The notes beneath the pieces were generated by a model. It ran no database searches, was not told the origin of the DNA, and saw only the letters and a program-made list of their open reading frames with translations. DNA of 64,000 bases, taken from NCBI RefSeq assembly GCF_001244735.1, contig NZ_LN868937.1:169876-233875 (forward strand), in the 5' to 3' direction. Source of the DNA: Bacillus andreraoultii (GTDB lineage: Bacteria > Bacillota > Bacilli > Bacillales > Caldibacillaceae). Positions 19,815 to 29,325 of this stretch are shown one piece after another. Numbering within the stretch: position 1 is the stretch's first letter; each line of letters opens with the position of its first letter. The position numbers were made by a program, and so were the translations under genes.

Positions 19815-20864
19815 ATGAGTAAACTATTAGAAGTAAAGGATTTAAGAGTTTCATTTAACACCTACAACGGTGAAGTACAAGCTGTTCGAGGTGTTAGCTT
19901 TGATTTAAATGAAGGAGAAACATTAGCGATTGTTGGTGAATCGGGTTCAGGGAAGTCGGTTACATCATCAACTTTAATGGGGCTCCTTCCAAAGCCACAA
20001 GGGATTATTAAAAGCGGGGAAATCCTTTTCCAAGGGGAAGATCTTGTAAAAAAATCAGAAAAAGAGATGCAAAGAATAAGAGGAAAAGAGATCTCTATGG
20101 TTTTCCAAGACCCTCTTTCTTCATTAAACCCAACAATGAAAATCGGAAATCAAATTATGGAAGGTTTAATTAAGCATCAAAAAATGAATCGTGCCGATGC
20201 AAAGAAAAAAGCGATTGAGCTTTTGCATCTAGTAGGAATTCCACAACCGGAAGTTCGTGTAAATCAATTTCCACATCAGTTTTCTGGTGGTATGCGCCAA
20301 CGGGTTGTGATTGCCATCGCTCTTGCATGTAATCCGAAAATTTTGATTGCAGATGAGCCGACTACTGCACTTGATGTAACAATTCAAGCACAAATATTAG
20401 AACTAATGAAAGATATACAAAAGGAAACAAATTGTTCCATTATTTTTATTACCCATGATTTAGGTGTTGTTGCAAATGTTGCTGATCGTGTAGCTGTCAT
20501 GTATGCTGGGAAAATTGTTGAAGTTGGAACAGTAGATGATATTTTCTATAATCCAAAACATCCATATACATGGGGATTACTTGGTTCAATGCCGACATTA
20601 GATAGTGATGATGAAGAACTTTATACAATTCCAGGGACACCACCGGATATGTTAAACCCACCAAAAGGGGATGCGTTTGCACCGAGGAATCAATTTGCTC
20701 TTGAAATTGATACAGAAATGGAGCCACCAATGTTTAAAGTATCTGATTCACATTATGCTGCTACATGGTTACTTCATGAAAACGCCCCTAAAATTGAAAT
20801 TCCTGAATCTGTAAAACGAAGAATTGAGGGGTTCTCAAAAACGGGTAAGAAAGGGGGACAATGA
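19815..20864 (+). CDS. oppD: Oligopeptide ABC transporter ATP-binding protein OppD
   Basis: A cytoplasmic ATPase of 349 residues that powers peptide import with OppF. Visible motifs are Walker A GESGSGKS (about 41-48), the ABC signature FSGGMRQR, Walker [13 protein letters not shown], and a switch histidine in FITHDLG. The C-terminal oligopeptide-transporter extension (about 235-300) includes [11 protein letters not shown]. It overlaps oppF by 4 bases (ATGA), which argues for coupled, roughly equal synthesis of the two ATPases. Confidence 0.96.
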   Translation: MSKLLEVKDLRVSFNTYNGEVQAVRGVSFDLNEGETLAIVGESGSGKSVTSSTLMGLLPKPQGIIKSGEILFQGEDLVKKSEKEMQRIRGKEISMVFQDPLSSLNPTMKIGNQIMEGLIKHQKMNRADAKKKAIELLHLVGIPQPEVRVNQFPHQFSGGMRQRVVIAIALACNPKILIADEPTTALDVTIQAQILELMKDIQKETNCSIIFITHDLGVVANVADRVAVMYAGKIVEVGTVDDIFYNPKHPYTWGLLGSMPTLDSDDEELYTIPGTPPDMLNPPKGDAFAPRNQFALEIDTEMEPPMFKVSDSHYAATWLLHENAPKIEIPESVKRRIEGFSKTGKKGGQ

Positions 20865-21808
20865 AGATGACAACCGAAGCAGAAAAAATTCTTGAAGTTA
20901 AACATTTAAAAAAATACTTCCAAGTTGGTCGAAATAAAGTCATTAAAGCTGTTGATGATGTTTCATTCGATGTTTATAAAGGAGAAACATTCGGATTAGT
21001 AGGTGAGTCTGGTAGTGGTAAGTCTACAACTGGACAAACGATTATTCGCCTATATGATGCTACGGATGGAGAGATTCTTTTCCATGGTGAAAATGTTCAC
21101 GCTAAGAAATCAAAAGCTGAAAAGTTAAAATTCAATCGGAAAATGCAAATGATTTTCCAAGACCCATCCTCATCACTTAATCCTCGGATGACTGTATTGG
21201 ATATTATTGCAGAAGGACTAGATGTTCACCATCTCGTTAAAAATGAAAATGAACGAAGAGCTCGTGTTGAAGAATTACTTGAGGCTGTTGGTCTAAATAA
21301 AGAACATGCAACTCGATTCCCACATGAGTTTAGTGGTGGACAAAGACAACGGATTGGTATCGCACGTGCTCTAGCTGTAGAACCTGAGTTAATTATCTGT
21401 GATGAGCCAATTTCAGCATTAGACGTTTCCATCCAGGCACAAGTAGTTAATTTATTGAAAAAATTACAAAAAGAGCGTGGTCTAACCTACTTATTTATTG
21501 CGCATGACTTATCCATGGTAAAATATATAAGTGACCGAATTGGTGTTATGCATCTTGGTCATATGGTGGAACTAGCAGATAGTGATGAGCTTTATTCACA
21601 TCCAGTTCATCCATATACAAAATCCTTATTGTCTGCTATTCCCTTGCCAGATCCAGAATACGAACGTAATCGTACACGAATTCATTATGATCCATCTATT
21701 TTAGATACGAGTGAAGAGGCGAAATTCAGGGAAATTCGCCCAAGACACTGGGTTCGTTGTACAAGTAGAGAGTTCGAACAATATAAAAAAGAGCTTGAAA
21801 ATAAATAA
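20861..21808 (+). CDS. oppF: Oligopeptide ABC transporter ATP-binding protein OppF
   Basis: The second ATPase subunit of the peptide importer, 315 residues. Motifs are Walker A GESGSGKS, signature FSGGQRQR, Walker B LIICDEPISALD, and switch FIAHDLS. The C-terminal extension has the usual PYTKSLLSAIPLPDP. The ATG at 20861 overlaps the oppD stop, and a second ATG two codons later is also possible; AAGGGGG lies upstream of both. This is the last gene of the operon, closed by a strong terminator. Confidence 0.96.
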   Translation: MKMTTEAEKILEVKHLKKYFQVGRNKVIKAVDDVSFDVYKGETFGLVGESGSGKSTTGQTIIRLYDATDGEILFHGENVHAKKSKAEKLKFNRKMQMIFQDPSSSLNPRMTVLDIIAEGLDVHHLVKNENERRARVEELLEAVGLNKEHATRFPHEFSGGQRQRIGIARALAVEPELIICDEPISALDVSIQAQVVNLLKKLQKERGLTYLFIAHDLSMVKYISDRIGVMHLGHMVELADSDELYSHPVHPYTKSLLSAIPLPDPEYERNRTRIHYDPSILDTSEEAKFREIRPRHWVRCTSREFEQYKKELENK

Positions 21809-21811
21809 CAG

Positions 21812-21861
21812 AAAAAGCCGTTTAGAAAGATCACTTTAGATTCTTTTAAACGGCTTTTTTA
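21812..21861 (+). terminator. Terminator of the opp operon
   Basis: AAAAAGCCGTTTA pairs with TAAACGGCTTTTT, ending in a T-run, a few bases after the oppF stop codon. Confidence 0.9.
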
Positions 21862-21934
21862 TCATTGAGCCTTCATTGTAAAAGGCCTTTACAATTGATA
21901 AACTTGTAATAATTCTTATGTATTGGGTGATGTT

Positions 21935-22222
21935 ATGGAACCACTGGCAACATTGATTTATTATAAAGTTCATCGAGAAATTGATTTGTTTTATGAACAG
22001 AAATTGATTGAAGAAGAACGAAACATGCATTTGTATGTCGATAGAATTACGACTCACTATCGGCAATTCCCAATAGAAAACATTCACGATATTACGTTTA
22101 GACCTTTTGGAAATGGAGGAGGACTCTTGTATTTACATACAAATCATGGTGTTTACTCATATCATGTGAAGACCTCACCGAATTCATTTATTCATACTTG
22201 TAAAAAGATGATATCGAAATAA
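21935..22222 (+). CDS. Small protein of unknown function
   Basis: A 95-residue soluble-looking protein that I do not recognise. The N-terminal half is charged with a likely helix (DLFYEQKLIEEERNMHLYVDRITTHYRQF). The C-terminal half has alternating hydrophobic residues suggesting beta strands (DITFRPFGNGGGLLYLHTNHGVYSYHVKTS). The ATG at 21935 is preceded by GGGTGA at good spacing; a TTG four codons earlier is less likely. It lies between the opp terminator and a thioesterase gene, with 115 bases to the latter. Codon use looks like its neighbours, and the reading frame is clean. Confidence 0.6.
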   Translation: MEPLATLIYYKVHREIDLFYEQKLIEEERNMHLYVDRITTHYRQFPIENIHDITFRPFGNGGGLLYLHTNHGVYSYHVKTSPNSFIHTCKKMISK

Positions 22223-22337
22223 AAAATGTATTAAAAAATTTAAAAATAATCAAGTTAAAACAAAATGAATACGATAAATTCTTTTGCATTTTACATAAAA
22301 CAAATGAATATAAATGCTACAAATGGAGGGGAATTAA

Positions 22338-22829
22338 ATGGAAAAAGAGTATGTTAAACAGGCGGTACAAGATTTCTATGGGGACGATATTGCTTGGTGT
22401 TATGGATGTGGGAGATTAAACGAAATGGGCCATCATTTTCGAACGGGTTGGTTTACTTCTGGTGAAAAGACAATTACATATTATCAGCCTAAAGAAGAGC
22501 ATACCGCTATTCCAGGATTTGTGTACGGTGGGTTACTCGCATCTTTTATTGATTGTCATAGTACTGGATCTGCTTCTCTAGCTTTACATAAGAAAAATGG
22601 GCATCAACTGGGCGATGGTACAGAGCCACCGAGATTTGTAACAGGTTCATTACATGTCGATTTTTTAAAACCGACTCCTCAAGGAACATTACTTAAAGCG
22701 CTTGGAGAAGTTGAAGAGATTCATCCAAAAAAGTGGAAAATTACTACGAATGTGTACGCGGGAGAGGAACTTTGTGTACAAGGGGAAGTGATTGCGGTAG
22801 TTATGCCAAAAACTTTTGGAGCAAAATGA
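22338..22829 (+). CDS. PaaI-type hotdog-fold thioesterase
   Basis: A 163-residue protein of the 4HBT/PaaI superfamily, which hydrolyses acyl-CoA thioesters. The hotdog core shows GFVYGGLLASFIDCHSTGSASLA (about 61-83) around the central helix, followed by strands in RFVTGSLHVDFLKPTPQGTLLKALGEV. The N-terminus has an extra CYGCGRLNEMGHHF segment with two cysteines, seen in a subset of these proteins. GGAGGGG precedes the ATG. The substrate is unknown. No operon partner is adjacent; a long gap follows. Confidence 0.8.
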   Translation: MEKEYVKQAVQDFYGDDIAWCYGCGRLNEMGHHFRTGWFTSGEKTITYYQPKEEHTAIPGFVYGGLLASFIDCHSTGSASLALHKKNGHQLGDGTEPPRFVTGSLHVDFLKPTPQGTLLKALGEVEEIHPKKWKITTNVYAGEELCVQGEVIAVVMPKTFGAK

Positions 22830-23131
22830 TAACGCTTCCTAAAATGGTATTAATTTACCATTGCTATTTGAAGATGAATAGTTTATTATTCTTATATAAG
22901 CTACATTGTGCGTATAGATAATTAAGTTTTTCACCTAAGTATTTATAGGGAGTTTAAGAGATGTGGTATTGAATTGACATACCTCTGTCTAGACGACATG
23001 GAGGGCAAGCAATTTAGCCACTGCAAACACCCACTTGTTGAGAGTGGTGGTTTTAAAACTTCATTATAAAGGTACGGCAATTGTGGCCTAACTTAAAATG
23101 AAAACCAGCCAATGATTTGGCTGGTTTTTTT
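22830..23131 (+). ncRNA. Structured intergenic segment ending in a terminator, candidate small RNA or long 3' region
   Basis: No gene fits here. The final 30 bases (23101-23130) form a strong terminator, AAAACCAGCC paired with GGCTGGTTTTT. Upstream, CCACT and AGTGG (around 23030-23050) form another hairpin, and the stretch 22995-23060 is richer in G and C than its surroundings. TTGACA occurs at 22974-22979 but has no -10 at the right distance. The transcript could be an independent RNA or the 3' end of the thioesterase message. It does not match any riboswitch consensus I know. Confidence 0.35.
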
Positions 23132-23370
23132 ATAGTTAACATAAATGGGACAACCTTTAATCATTCTTATCGTGCAATATCGATAGGATCATTAATTTTA
23201 GTTTTTCTAAAAATCATACTCGGTATAGGAACTTAATAGGATAAATACAAATAAAATAAAATGTAATTATGGTCATCTTTTTAACGTTTCATCTTATAAT
23301 ATCAAAGCCATTATATTAGAAGTTACGATCTTAAACATTAGAATTGTTACTTAGATGGGGGATTACGAAA

Positions 23371-24186
23371 ATGGAGATGAATGTATTATTTGCATTTGGA
23401 CTAACATTAATGGCTGGCTTAGCTACAGGAATCGGAAGTTTATTAGCCTTCTTCACATCACGTACAAATACGAAATTTTTATCTTTAGCATTAGGATTTT
23501 CAGCAGGAGTCATGATTTATGTTTCAATGATTGAAATATTTGTTAAAGCTCAAGATGCGCTTGTATCAGACTTAGGTAGCCCAATCGGAAATTGGGTAAC
23601 TGTTATAAGCTTTTTTTCTGGCATGTTAGTAATAGCGTTAATTGATAAGTTTATTCCGAAACAAAATAACCCGCATGAGTTAAGAAAAGTGGAAGACATG
23701 AATTTGCAACCACAACAGATTCCCGCCACAGATTCTAATTTAATGAAAATGGGCATATTTGCTGCATTAGCAATAGGAATTCATAACTTTCCTGAGGGTA
23801 TAGCGACTTTTGCTTCTGCACTTAAAGATCCAACATTGGGTATTTCTATAGCGATAGCGATTGCGATTCACAACATTCCGGAAGGGATTGCTGTTTCTGT
23901 TCCAGTATATTATGCTACTGGAAGTAAACGTAAGGCATTTAAACTTTCCTTTTTATCAGGTCTTTCCGAGCCGCTTGGTGCATTAGCCGCCTACTTAGTG
24001 TTAATGCCGTTTTTAAATGATTTAATATTCGGGATTATCTTTGCGGCAGTAGCAGGAATCATGGTTTTCATATCATTGGATGAATTATTGCCAGCTGCTA
24101 AAAAATATGAAGAAGCACATACATCCATTTATGGATTAATTTTAGGGATGTTCGTTATGGCTATATCTTTACTGTTGGTTATGTAA
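23371..24186 (+). CDS. zupT: Zinc/divalent metal transporter ZupT (ZIP family)
   Basis: A ZIP-family importer of zinc and other divalent metals in the cytoplasmic membrane. The chosen start gives 271 residues and about eight transmembrane helices. The paired metal-binding motifs of ZIP helices IV and V are clear: HNFPEGIATF and HNIPEGIAVSVP. The N-terminal block LMAGLATGIGSLLAFFTSRTNTKFL is typical of ZupT. A histidine-poor variable loop lies at about 95-125. ATG 23371 has GGGGGA nine bases upstream, whereas the earlier in-frame TTG at 23344 has no site. No Zur-like box was recognised. Confidence 0.94.
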   Translation: MEMNVLFAFGLTLMAGLATGIGSLLAFFTSRTNTKFLSLALGFSAGVMIYVSMIEIFVKAQDALVSDLGSPIGNWVTVISFFSGMLVIALIDKFIPKQNNPHELRKVEDMNLQPQQIPATDSNLMKMGIFAALAIGIHNFPEGIATFASALKDPTLGISIAIAIAIHNIPEGIAVSVPVYYATGSKRKAFKLSFLSGLSEPLGALAAYLVLMPFLNDLIFGIIFAAVAGIMVFISLDELLPAAKKYEEAHTSIYGLILGMFVMAISLLLVM

Positions 24187-24229
24187 AATAAAAGACGAAC
24201 CGTTAGTAAATGTATGGCGTTATTCCCAA

Positions 24230-24270
24230 TTAAAAAATAGGCAAGCTCAGTTACAAGAGCTTGCCTTAAA
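24230..24270. terminator. Bidirectional terminator between zupT and pyrP
   Basis: The perfect 10-bp arms AGGCAAGCTC and GAGCTTGCCT stand between the converging genes. On the minus strand the stem is followed by ATTTTTTAATT. Confidence 0.85.
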
Positions 24271-24272
24271 CT

Positions 24273-25562
24273 TTATTGATCTTCGTTTGATAGTTTCAAC
24301 GCATCTAGTAACTTAAAGAATAGACTCAAGCCAATTGCAACGATGGTAGCTAATCCCATTCCTTTTAACGGTACTGTACCAATATGAATAGTGGCACCAC
24401 TGAGGCCAACGACTAACACGACACAGGTTAAGATTAAATTGTGTGATTTGTCATAGTTTACACGGGCATCAACTAATGTACGTAGTCCACTAACTGCAAT
24501 CATTCCAAATAATAAGAGTGAAATTCCACCCATTACTGCAGTTGGAATGGCAGAAATGATTGCAGCAATTTTTCCGAAAAAGGAAAGGAACATTGCAATG
24601 ATTGCTGCGCCACCGATGACCCATGTTGAGTATACTTTTGTGATTGCTAAGACACCAATATTTTCACCATAAGTTGTATTTGGTGTAGAACCAAGTAAAC
24701 TTGAAATAATGGTTGATATCCCGTTTCCTAGAAATGATCGATCGAGTCCTGGATCTTTCGTTAAATCCTTCCCAACGATATTCCCAGTCACCATTGTGTG
24801 ACCAATATGTTCAGGTAATAAAACAAGTGCTGCTGGGAGAATAGCGAGAATATCTGCAAGATTAAACTTAATATGATAAAAGGTTGGTAATGCAAAGAAT
24901 GATGCTTCTTTAACAGATGTGAAATCAACAAGACCTGCAAAGTAAGCAATAATATAACCACTAACGATTCCGATTAAGATGGGAATAATTTTTAGGAAAC
25001 CACGTAATGTAACCCAGCAAACGATTGTAATAGCTAGAGTTAAAAGGGACACCATAACGACCTTTGGATCCATTGTCCAGTTATTTGCTGCATCAGCCGG
25101 TTTAATTAGACCAGACATTTCTGCTGCAACAGGTATAAGTTCAAGACCTATTACCGCGACAATAGCACCCATAGCAGCAGGTGGGAAAATAATATCTAAC
25201 CAATTCGTTCCTACTACATTAATAATTAATCCAATAATGATAAGTACCACACCAACGGCAAGGAATCCCCCTAATGCGTAGCTGTACCCCTCTTCAACAC
25301 CACTGTAACGATCAAGCACAACGAACACCGGAGATATAAAGGCGAAACTTGACCCGAGGTAGGCAGGAATCTTTCCCTTTGTAATAAATATATAAATTAA
25401 AGTTCCAATTCCATTCATTAAAAGAACGATTCCAGGGTCAATACCGAATAATACAGGAACGAGGACAGTTGAACCGAACATTGCAAATAAGTGCTGTAAA
25501 CTTAAAGGGACACTTTCCCAAAATTGCGGTTTTTCATCAACTTGAATAATATTTTTTTGCAT
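24273..25562 (-). CDS. pyrP: Uracil permease
   Basis: A nucleobase:cation symporter-2 family importer of uracil, 429 residues with about 12-14 membrane spans. Typical features are the N-terminal SVPLSLQHLFAMFGSTVLVP block, the conserved PAALVLLPEHIGHTMVTGNIVGKDL motif, and NTTYGENIGVLAITKVYSTWVI near the substrate site. GAAAGGGAG precedes the ATG. The assignment to uracil rather than xanthine or uric acid is reinforced by the PyrR-binding leader directly upstream. In B. subtilis pyrP is the second gene of the pyr operon; here it stands alone with its own attenuator. Confidence 0.95.
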   Translation of the reverse strand: MQKNIIQVDEKPQFWESVPLSLQHLFAMFGSTVLVPVLFGIDPGIVLLMNGIGTLIYIFITKGKIPAYLGSSFAFISPVFVVLDRYSGVEEGYSYALGGFLAVGVVLIIIGLIINVVGTNWLDIIFPPAAMGAIVAVIGLELIPVAAEMSGLIKPADAANNWTMDPKVVMVSLLTLAITIVCWVTLRGFLKIIPILIGIVSGYIIAYFAGLVDFTSVKEASFFALPTFYHIKFNLADILAILPAALVLLPEHIGHTMVTGNIVGKDLTKDPGLDRSFLGNGISTIISSLLGSTPNTTYGENIGVLAITKVYSTWVIGGAAIIAMFLSFFGKIAAIISAIPTAVMGGISLLLFGMIAVSGLRTLVDARVNYDKSHNLILTCVVLVVGLSGATIHIGTVPLKGMGLATIVAIGLSLFFKLLDALKLSNEDQ

Positions 25563-25615
25563 TTGAAACTCCCTTTCCGAAATAATTGAAGCCTTTCATT
25601 CAAATCCATGTGGGC

Positions 25616-25735
25616 AAAAAAAACACCAAGCCGATTTAGGCAAGGTGTTAAAAATATCACGACAAAATAAAAGAAATAATCGTCTCTTTTATTTTACCAC
25701 CGTCAACCTTGCCAGCCTCACAGGACTGAATTTAA
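25616..25735 (-). promoter_or_regulatory. PyrR-controlled attenuator leader of pyrP
   Basis: Reading the minus strand, the leader contains the PyrR-binding motif AGTCCTGTGAGGCT (25727-25714), a perfect match to the consensus ARUCCNGNGAGGYU. Next is an AAAATAAAAGA/TCTTTTATTTT hairpin (25695-25664). It ends with a terminator, AACACCTTGCC paired with GGCTTGGTGTT, then eight T (25649-25614). GGCAAGG just after the PyrR motif can pair with part of the terminator arm (CCTTGCC), giving the alternative antiterminator. With UMP bound, PyrR should favour termination. Confidence 0.92.
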
Positions 25736-25761
25736 AGGTACTCATTCACTTGTCAAACAAC

Positions 25762-25790
25762 ATTATTGCAAGAAAGTCATCGAAAGTCAA
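25762..25790 (-). promoter_or_regulatory. SigA promoter of pyrP
   Basis: On the minus strand TTGACT (25790-25785), 17 bases, then AATAAT (25767-25762). Transcription would start about 30 bases before the PyrR-binding motif. Confidence 0.7.
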
Positions 25791-26003
25791 CAGAAAACTT
25801 ATCAAAATTAGACAAAAAAATGGGTTGCTCTTTTTATTGGAAAATTGTATATTTTAGAATATAAAGGAATTATTAGAAAAAGGTGTGTTGCTATGGAGAA
25901 TTGATTATGGAGAAAATGGTTATGTTATCGTACTCATTTTCCTTTTATACTAAATTACAAATATTATTTTATTAGTATGATAGCGGACAACGATTTTCTG
26001 ATT

Positions 26004-26017
26004 TGTAAGCGCTTTAG
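26004..26017 (+). promoter_or_regulatory. Candidate CcpA binding site (cre) upstream of the DUF485-actP pair
   Basis: TGTAAGCGCTTTAG matches 12 of 14 positions of the cre consensus TGWAANCGNTNWCA. It ends 17 bases before the DUF485 start codon, where binding could block transcription when sugar is plentiful. Carbon control of an acetate symporter would make sense. Confidence 0.45.
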
Positions 26018-26034
26018 AAACTGGGGAGGTGGAG

Positions 26035-26379
26035 ATGTTGAATCGAGCGAGACAAGAGTTTAATGAGCAGAAAACAAAATACGAAAAAATGATTGAAACG
26101 GATAAGTTTAAAGAGTTAATGAGTAAAAAGAAAAAGTTTATTGTTCCGCTAACAATATTTTTCTTAGTCATTTATTTTACATTACCAATATTAACATCGT
26201 ATACAAAAGTATTACATGCGAAAGCAATTGGAGATATTACTTGGGTTTGGATTTTTGCCCTTGCCCAATTTATTATGACATGGACACTTGTAACAATTTA
26301 TATGAAAAAATCAGCAACTTTTGACCGACTAGCATCGGAAGTGATTGAGGAAGAAACGAAAGAGGTAGGTGGTAGATAA
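26035..26379 (+). CDS. DUF485 membrane protein, partner of the acetate symporter
   Basis: A 114-residue protein with a charged N-terminal helix (about 1-35) and two transmembrane helices (about 38-58 and 74-96). The pattern FIVPLTIFFLVIYFTLPILTSYT is that of DUF485 (B. subtilis YwcB). Such proteins are nearly always encoded directly before ActP-type sodium:solute symporters and are thought to support them, but their action is not established. ATG 26035 follows GGGAGGTGG; a GTG at 26029 lies within that ribosome site and is rejected. Its stop overlaps the actP start by one base, so the genes are coupled. Confidence 0.88.
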   Translation: MLNRARQEFNEQKTKYEKMIETDKFKELMSKKKKFIVPLTIFFLVIYFTLPILTSYTKVLHAKAIGDITWVWIFALAQFIMTWTLVTIYMKKSATFDRLASEVIEEETKEVGGR

Positions 26380-27917
26380 TGGATACAACGGTTGTCGTCT
26401 TGTTCTTATTAATTGTAACTAGTACACTTGTCATTACTTATTTTGCAGCAAAGAAAACAAAAACAACAAGTGAATTTTATACAGCTGGCGGTGGTTTGAC
26501 AGGATGGCAAAATGGGCTTGCGATTGCAGGTGATTACTTATCTGCAGCCTCTTTTTTAGGTATTGCAGGCTCAATTGCTTTAACAGGATTTGATGGTTTC
26601 TTCTTTAGTATTGGATACCTCGTTGCCTATTTAGTTGTCTTATTTATTGTTGCTGAACCGCTTCGAAACCTTGGTAAATACACGTTAGCTGATATGATCA
26701 ATGCAAGGTTTGATGCGAAGAAAGTAAGGGGTGTAGCTGCATTAAGTACAATAACGATTGTCATTTTCTACATGATTGCTCAACTCGTTGGTGCGGGTGC
26801 ACTTATTCAATTATTATTTAACATTGATTATTGGGTAGCTGTCTTAATCGTTGGGGCAATGATGACTATTTATGTTTTATTTGGAGGAATGACCGCGACG
26901 AGCTGGGTACAGATTATTAAAGCGGTTCTGTTAATGATTGCAACCGTTGTTATCTCATTTATTGTATTATCTAAGTTTAATTTCAATATACTCACCATGT
27001 TTAGTGAAATGAAAACAGCGACACCACTTGGGGAAGACTACTTAAATCCAGGTGTGAAATATAAAATACCACTTGATACAATTTCTTTGATGACAGCTCT
27101 TGTCCTAGGTACAGCAGGTTTACCACATATTTTAATGCGCTTTTTCACAGTAAAGGATGCCCAAACAGCACGTAGCTCTGTTATGTGGGCAACTTGGATT
27201 GTAGGCTTATTTTATATTTTAACCATTTTCCTTGGCTTTGGGGCTGCGGCTTTTGTTGGATCTGAAATGATTATGGAAGCGAATGCAGCTGGTAATATGG
27301 CTGCTCCATTACTTGCACAAGTTCTTGGCGGGGATTTCTTAATGTCATTTGTTTCAGCAGTGGCATTTGCAACAATACTAGCGGTTGTTGCCGGTCTTGT
27401 ATTAAGTGGCGCATCAGCCTTTGCACACGATATTTATGCCCAAATTATTAAAAAAGGGAAAGTCACTGAAAAACAGCAAATGCGAGCGGCTCGATTTGCA
27501 TCTTTAGGTGTATCAGTATTTTCAATCTTGCTGGCACTATTTGCGCAAAAGATGAACGTTGCCTTCCTCGTATCTTTAGCTTTCTGTATCGCCGGAAGTG
27601 CTAACCTACCAGTTATTGTATATACAATTTTCTGGAAAAGATTCAATACTGCTGGTGCTGTAACAGCCGCGTTATCAGGATTAATCTCTGCGTTAGTATT
27701 AGTAAGTGTTAGTCCAAGTGTATTTTCTCCTGTTGAGGGAGCGGCAATTTTTGTAGGGGAGCCGATCTTTCCATTAACGAACCCAGCAATTGTTTCTGTT
27801 CCACTCGGATTTTTGGGTGGATTTTTAGGAACGGTATTGTCTGGTAAAACAGACTTCGTTCGTTATGCAGAAGTAAAAGTTCGTGCCAATACCGGATATC
27901 GTGAAAATAATAATTAA
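26379..27917 (+). CDS. actP: Cation/acetate symporter, sodium:solute symporter family
   Basis: A 512-residue SSS-family transporter with about 13 membrane spans, resembling ActP and B. subtilis YwcA. Typical blocks are TTSEFYTAGGGLTGWQNGLAIAGDYLSAASFLGIAG at the sodium/substrate site and GGMTATSWVQIIKAVLLM. It probably takes up acetate, pyruvate or related short monocarboxylates; the specific substrate is inferred from the family. Translational coupling to the DUF485 gene and a cre-like site upstream fit a role in overflow-acetate reuse. Elsewhere in the window, pta and a CoA-transferase handle acetyl units. Confidence 0.9.
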   Translation: MDTTVVVLFLLIVTSTLVITYFAAKKTKTTSEFYTAGGGLTGWQNGLAIAGDYLSAASFLGIAGSIALTGFDGFFFSIGYLVAYLVVLFIVAEPLRNLGKYTLADMINARFDAKKVRGVAALSTITIVIFYMIAQLVGAGALIQLLFNIDYWVAVLIVGAMMTIYVLFGGMTATSWVQIIKAVLLMIATVVISFIVLSKFNFNILTMFSEMKTATPLGEDYLNPGVKYKIPLDTISLMTALVLGTAGLPHILMRFFTVKDAQTARSSVMWATWIVGLFYILTIFLGFGAAAFVGSEMIMEANAAGNMAAPLLAQVLGGDFLMSFVSAVAFATILAVVAGLVLSGASAFAHDIYAQIIKKGKVTEKQQMRAARFASLGVSVFSILLALFAQKMNVAFLVSLAFCIAGSANLPVIVYTIFWKRFNTAGAVTAALSGLISALVLVSVSPSVFSPVEGAAIFVGEPIFPLTNPAIVSVPLGFLGGFLGTVLSGKTDFVRYAEVKVRANTGYRENNN

Positions 27918-27927
27918 AAAAAGGAAA

Positions 27928-27957
27928 AGCGGCAAATATCCATTTGCCGCTTCTTTA
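27928..27957. terminator. Bidirectional terminator between actP and pepT
   Basis: AGCGGCAAAT and ATTTGCCGCT form a perfect 10-bp stem with a 4-base loop. The plus-strand side continues TCTTT. Confidence 0.85.
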
Positions 27958-27958
27958 C

Positions 27959-29191
27959 TTATGCCTTTTCTTCAAATACTTTTGCAATTTCAATGATCAC
28001 TTTAGTTGCTTTTTCCATTGTTTCTACAGAGACATATTCAAACTTCCCATGCATGTTTTCTCCGCCAGCAAATATATTTGGCGTAGGTAAGCCCATAAAA
28101 GATAATTGTGAACCGTCTGTACCCCCGCGTACAGGTTCTACTACTGGGGTGATTCCAATCCGTTCCATTGCCTCTTTCGCATAATCGAAGACTTCTTTTA
28201 CTGGCTCAATTTTTTCACGCATATTATAGTATTGATCTTTTAAGTCAAGTTCAATTGTTCCTTCTCCATACTTTTCATTTAATTGATGAACTACCCTCGA
28301 AAGGTTGATTTTCTTTTCTTCAAATTTATTACGATCATGGTCTCGGATGATATAAGACAGAACTGTTTTTTCAACATCTCCATGAAAAGACAATAGATGG
28401 TAGAAACCTTCGTAACCATCTGTATATTCAGGAGCCTCTTTCGCAGGGAGCAATTCATTTAACTCTATACCAATCTTTATGGAGTTTACCATTTTCCCTT
28501 TAGCAGATCCGGGGTGAATATTGGTCCCGTTAATGGTTATCTTTGCTGCTGCGGCATTAAAACTTTCGTATTGTAATTCACCAAGTGGCCCACCATCTAT
28601 CGTATAGGCATATTTTGCATTGAATCGTTTAACATCAAATTTATGAGGACCACGACCGATTTCTTCATCCGGTGTGAACGCAACTCGTATTTCTCCATGT
28701 TTAATTTCCGGATGTTGAATGAAGTAGTTCATGGCGGTCACAATTTCGGCTACACCAGCCTTGTCATCAGCACCAAGAAGTGTTGTCCCATCCGTTGTTA
28801 TTAGCGTTTGTCCTTTATAATTTTGTAAAGAAGGGAATGACTTTGGTGATAAAATGACACCGCGTTCTTTGTTTAAAATAATTTCGCCACCGTCGTAGTT
28901 TTCAACAATTTGTGGATTTACATTTTTACCAGTGAAATCAGTGGCAGTATCAACATGCGCTAAAAATCCAATTGTAGGAACTTCCCTTTCAGTGTTTGCT
29001 GGTAGTGTAGCAAATAAATAGCCGTTCTCATCAGTTGACACATCACTCAAGCCAATTTCTTTTAATTCCTTTTCTAAAAGATTTAATAAATCCCATTGTC
29101 CAGAGGTTGACGGGCATGTTGTACTTTCTTCATTTGATTGGGTATCAATTTTTACATAGGTCGTAAAACGCTTAATTAATTCTTCTTTCAT
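27959..29191 (-). CDS. pepT: Peptidase T (tripeptide aminopeptidase)
   Basis: A cytoplasmic M20B zinc peptidase that removes the N-terminal residue of tripeptides. The 410-residue length is standard. Metal-site motifs are visible: GFLAHVDTA (about 76-84), LLGADDKAG with the bridging Asp, TPDEEIGRG with the catalytic and metal Glu residues, TIDGG, and the C-terminal [16 protein letters not shown] with its His. GGAGATGAAG precedes the ATG. With the Opp importer and the M42 peptidase in the same window it supports peptide use as a nitrogen and carbon source. No operon partner is seen. Confidence 0.97.
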   Translation of the reverse strand: MKEELIKRFTTYVKIDTQSNEESTTCPSTSGQWDLLNLLEKELKEIGLSDVSTDENGYLFATLPANTEREVPTIGFLAHVDTATDFTGKNVNPQIVENYDGGEIILNKERGVILSPKSFPSLQNYKGQTLITTDGTTLLGADDKAGVAEIVTAMNYFIQHPEIKHGEIRVAFTPDEEIGRGPHKFDVKRFNAKYAYTIDGGPLGELQYESFNAAAAKITINGTNIHPGSAKGKMVNSIKIGIELNELLPAKEAPEYTDGYEGFYHLLSFHGDVEKTVLSYIIRDHDRNKFEEKKINLSRVVHQLNEKYGEGTIELDLKDQYYNMREKIEPVKEVFDYAKEAMERIGITPVVEPVRGGTDGSQLSFMGLPTPNIFAGGENMHGKFEYVSVETMEKATKVIIEIAKVFEEKA

Positions 29192-29284
29192 ATCTTCATC
29201 TCCTACGTGTAGTCTATATGTATTATGTAATATTTATTCTCTAATTAGCAACCACCAGTTTAATTTTTGCCAATTACACATATA

Positions 29285-29312
29285 GGCCAAACCTCTCATA
29301 AAAGGTTTGGCC
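29285..29312 (-). terminator. Perfect inverted repeat after tcyP, probable terminator
   Basis: GGCCAAACCT and AGGTTTGGCC form a perfect 10-bp stem 14 bases past the tcyP stop codon. There is no clean T-run on either strand, so termination is likely but not certain. Confidence 0.6.
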
Positions 29313-29325
29313 AAATATCAATAAA

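Noticed and set aside
22974-22979. TTGACA as promoter of a small RNA
   Set aside because: No -10 element occurs at 16-18 bases downstream.
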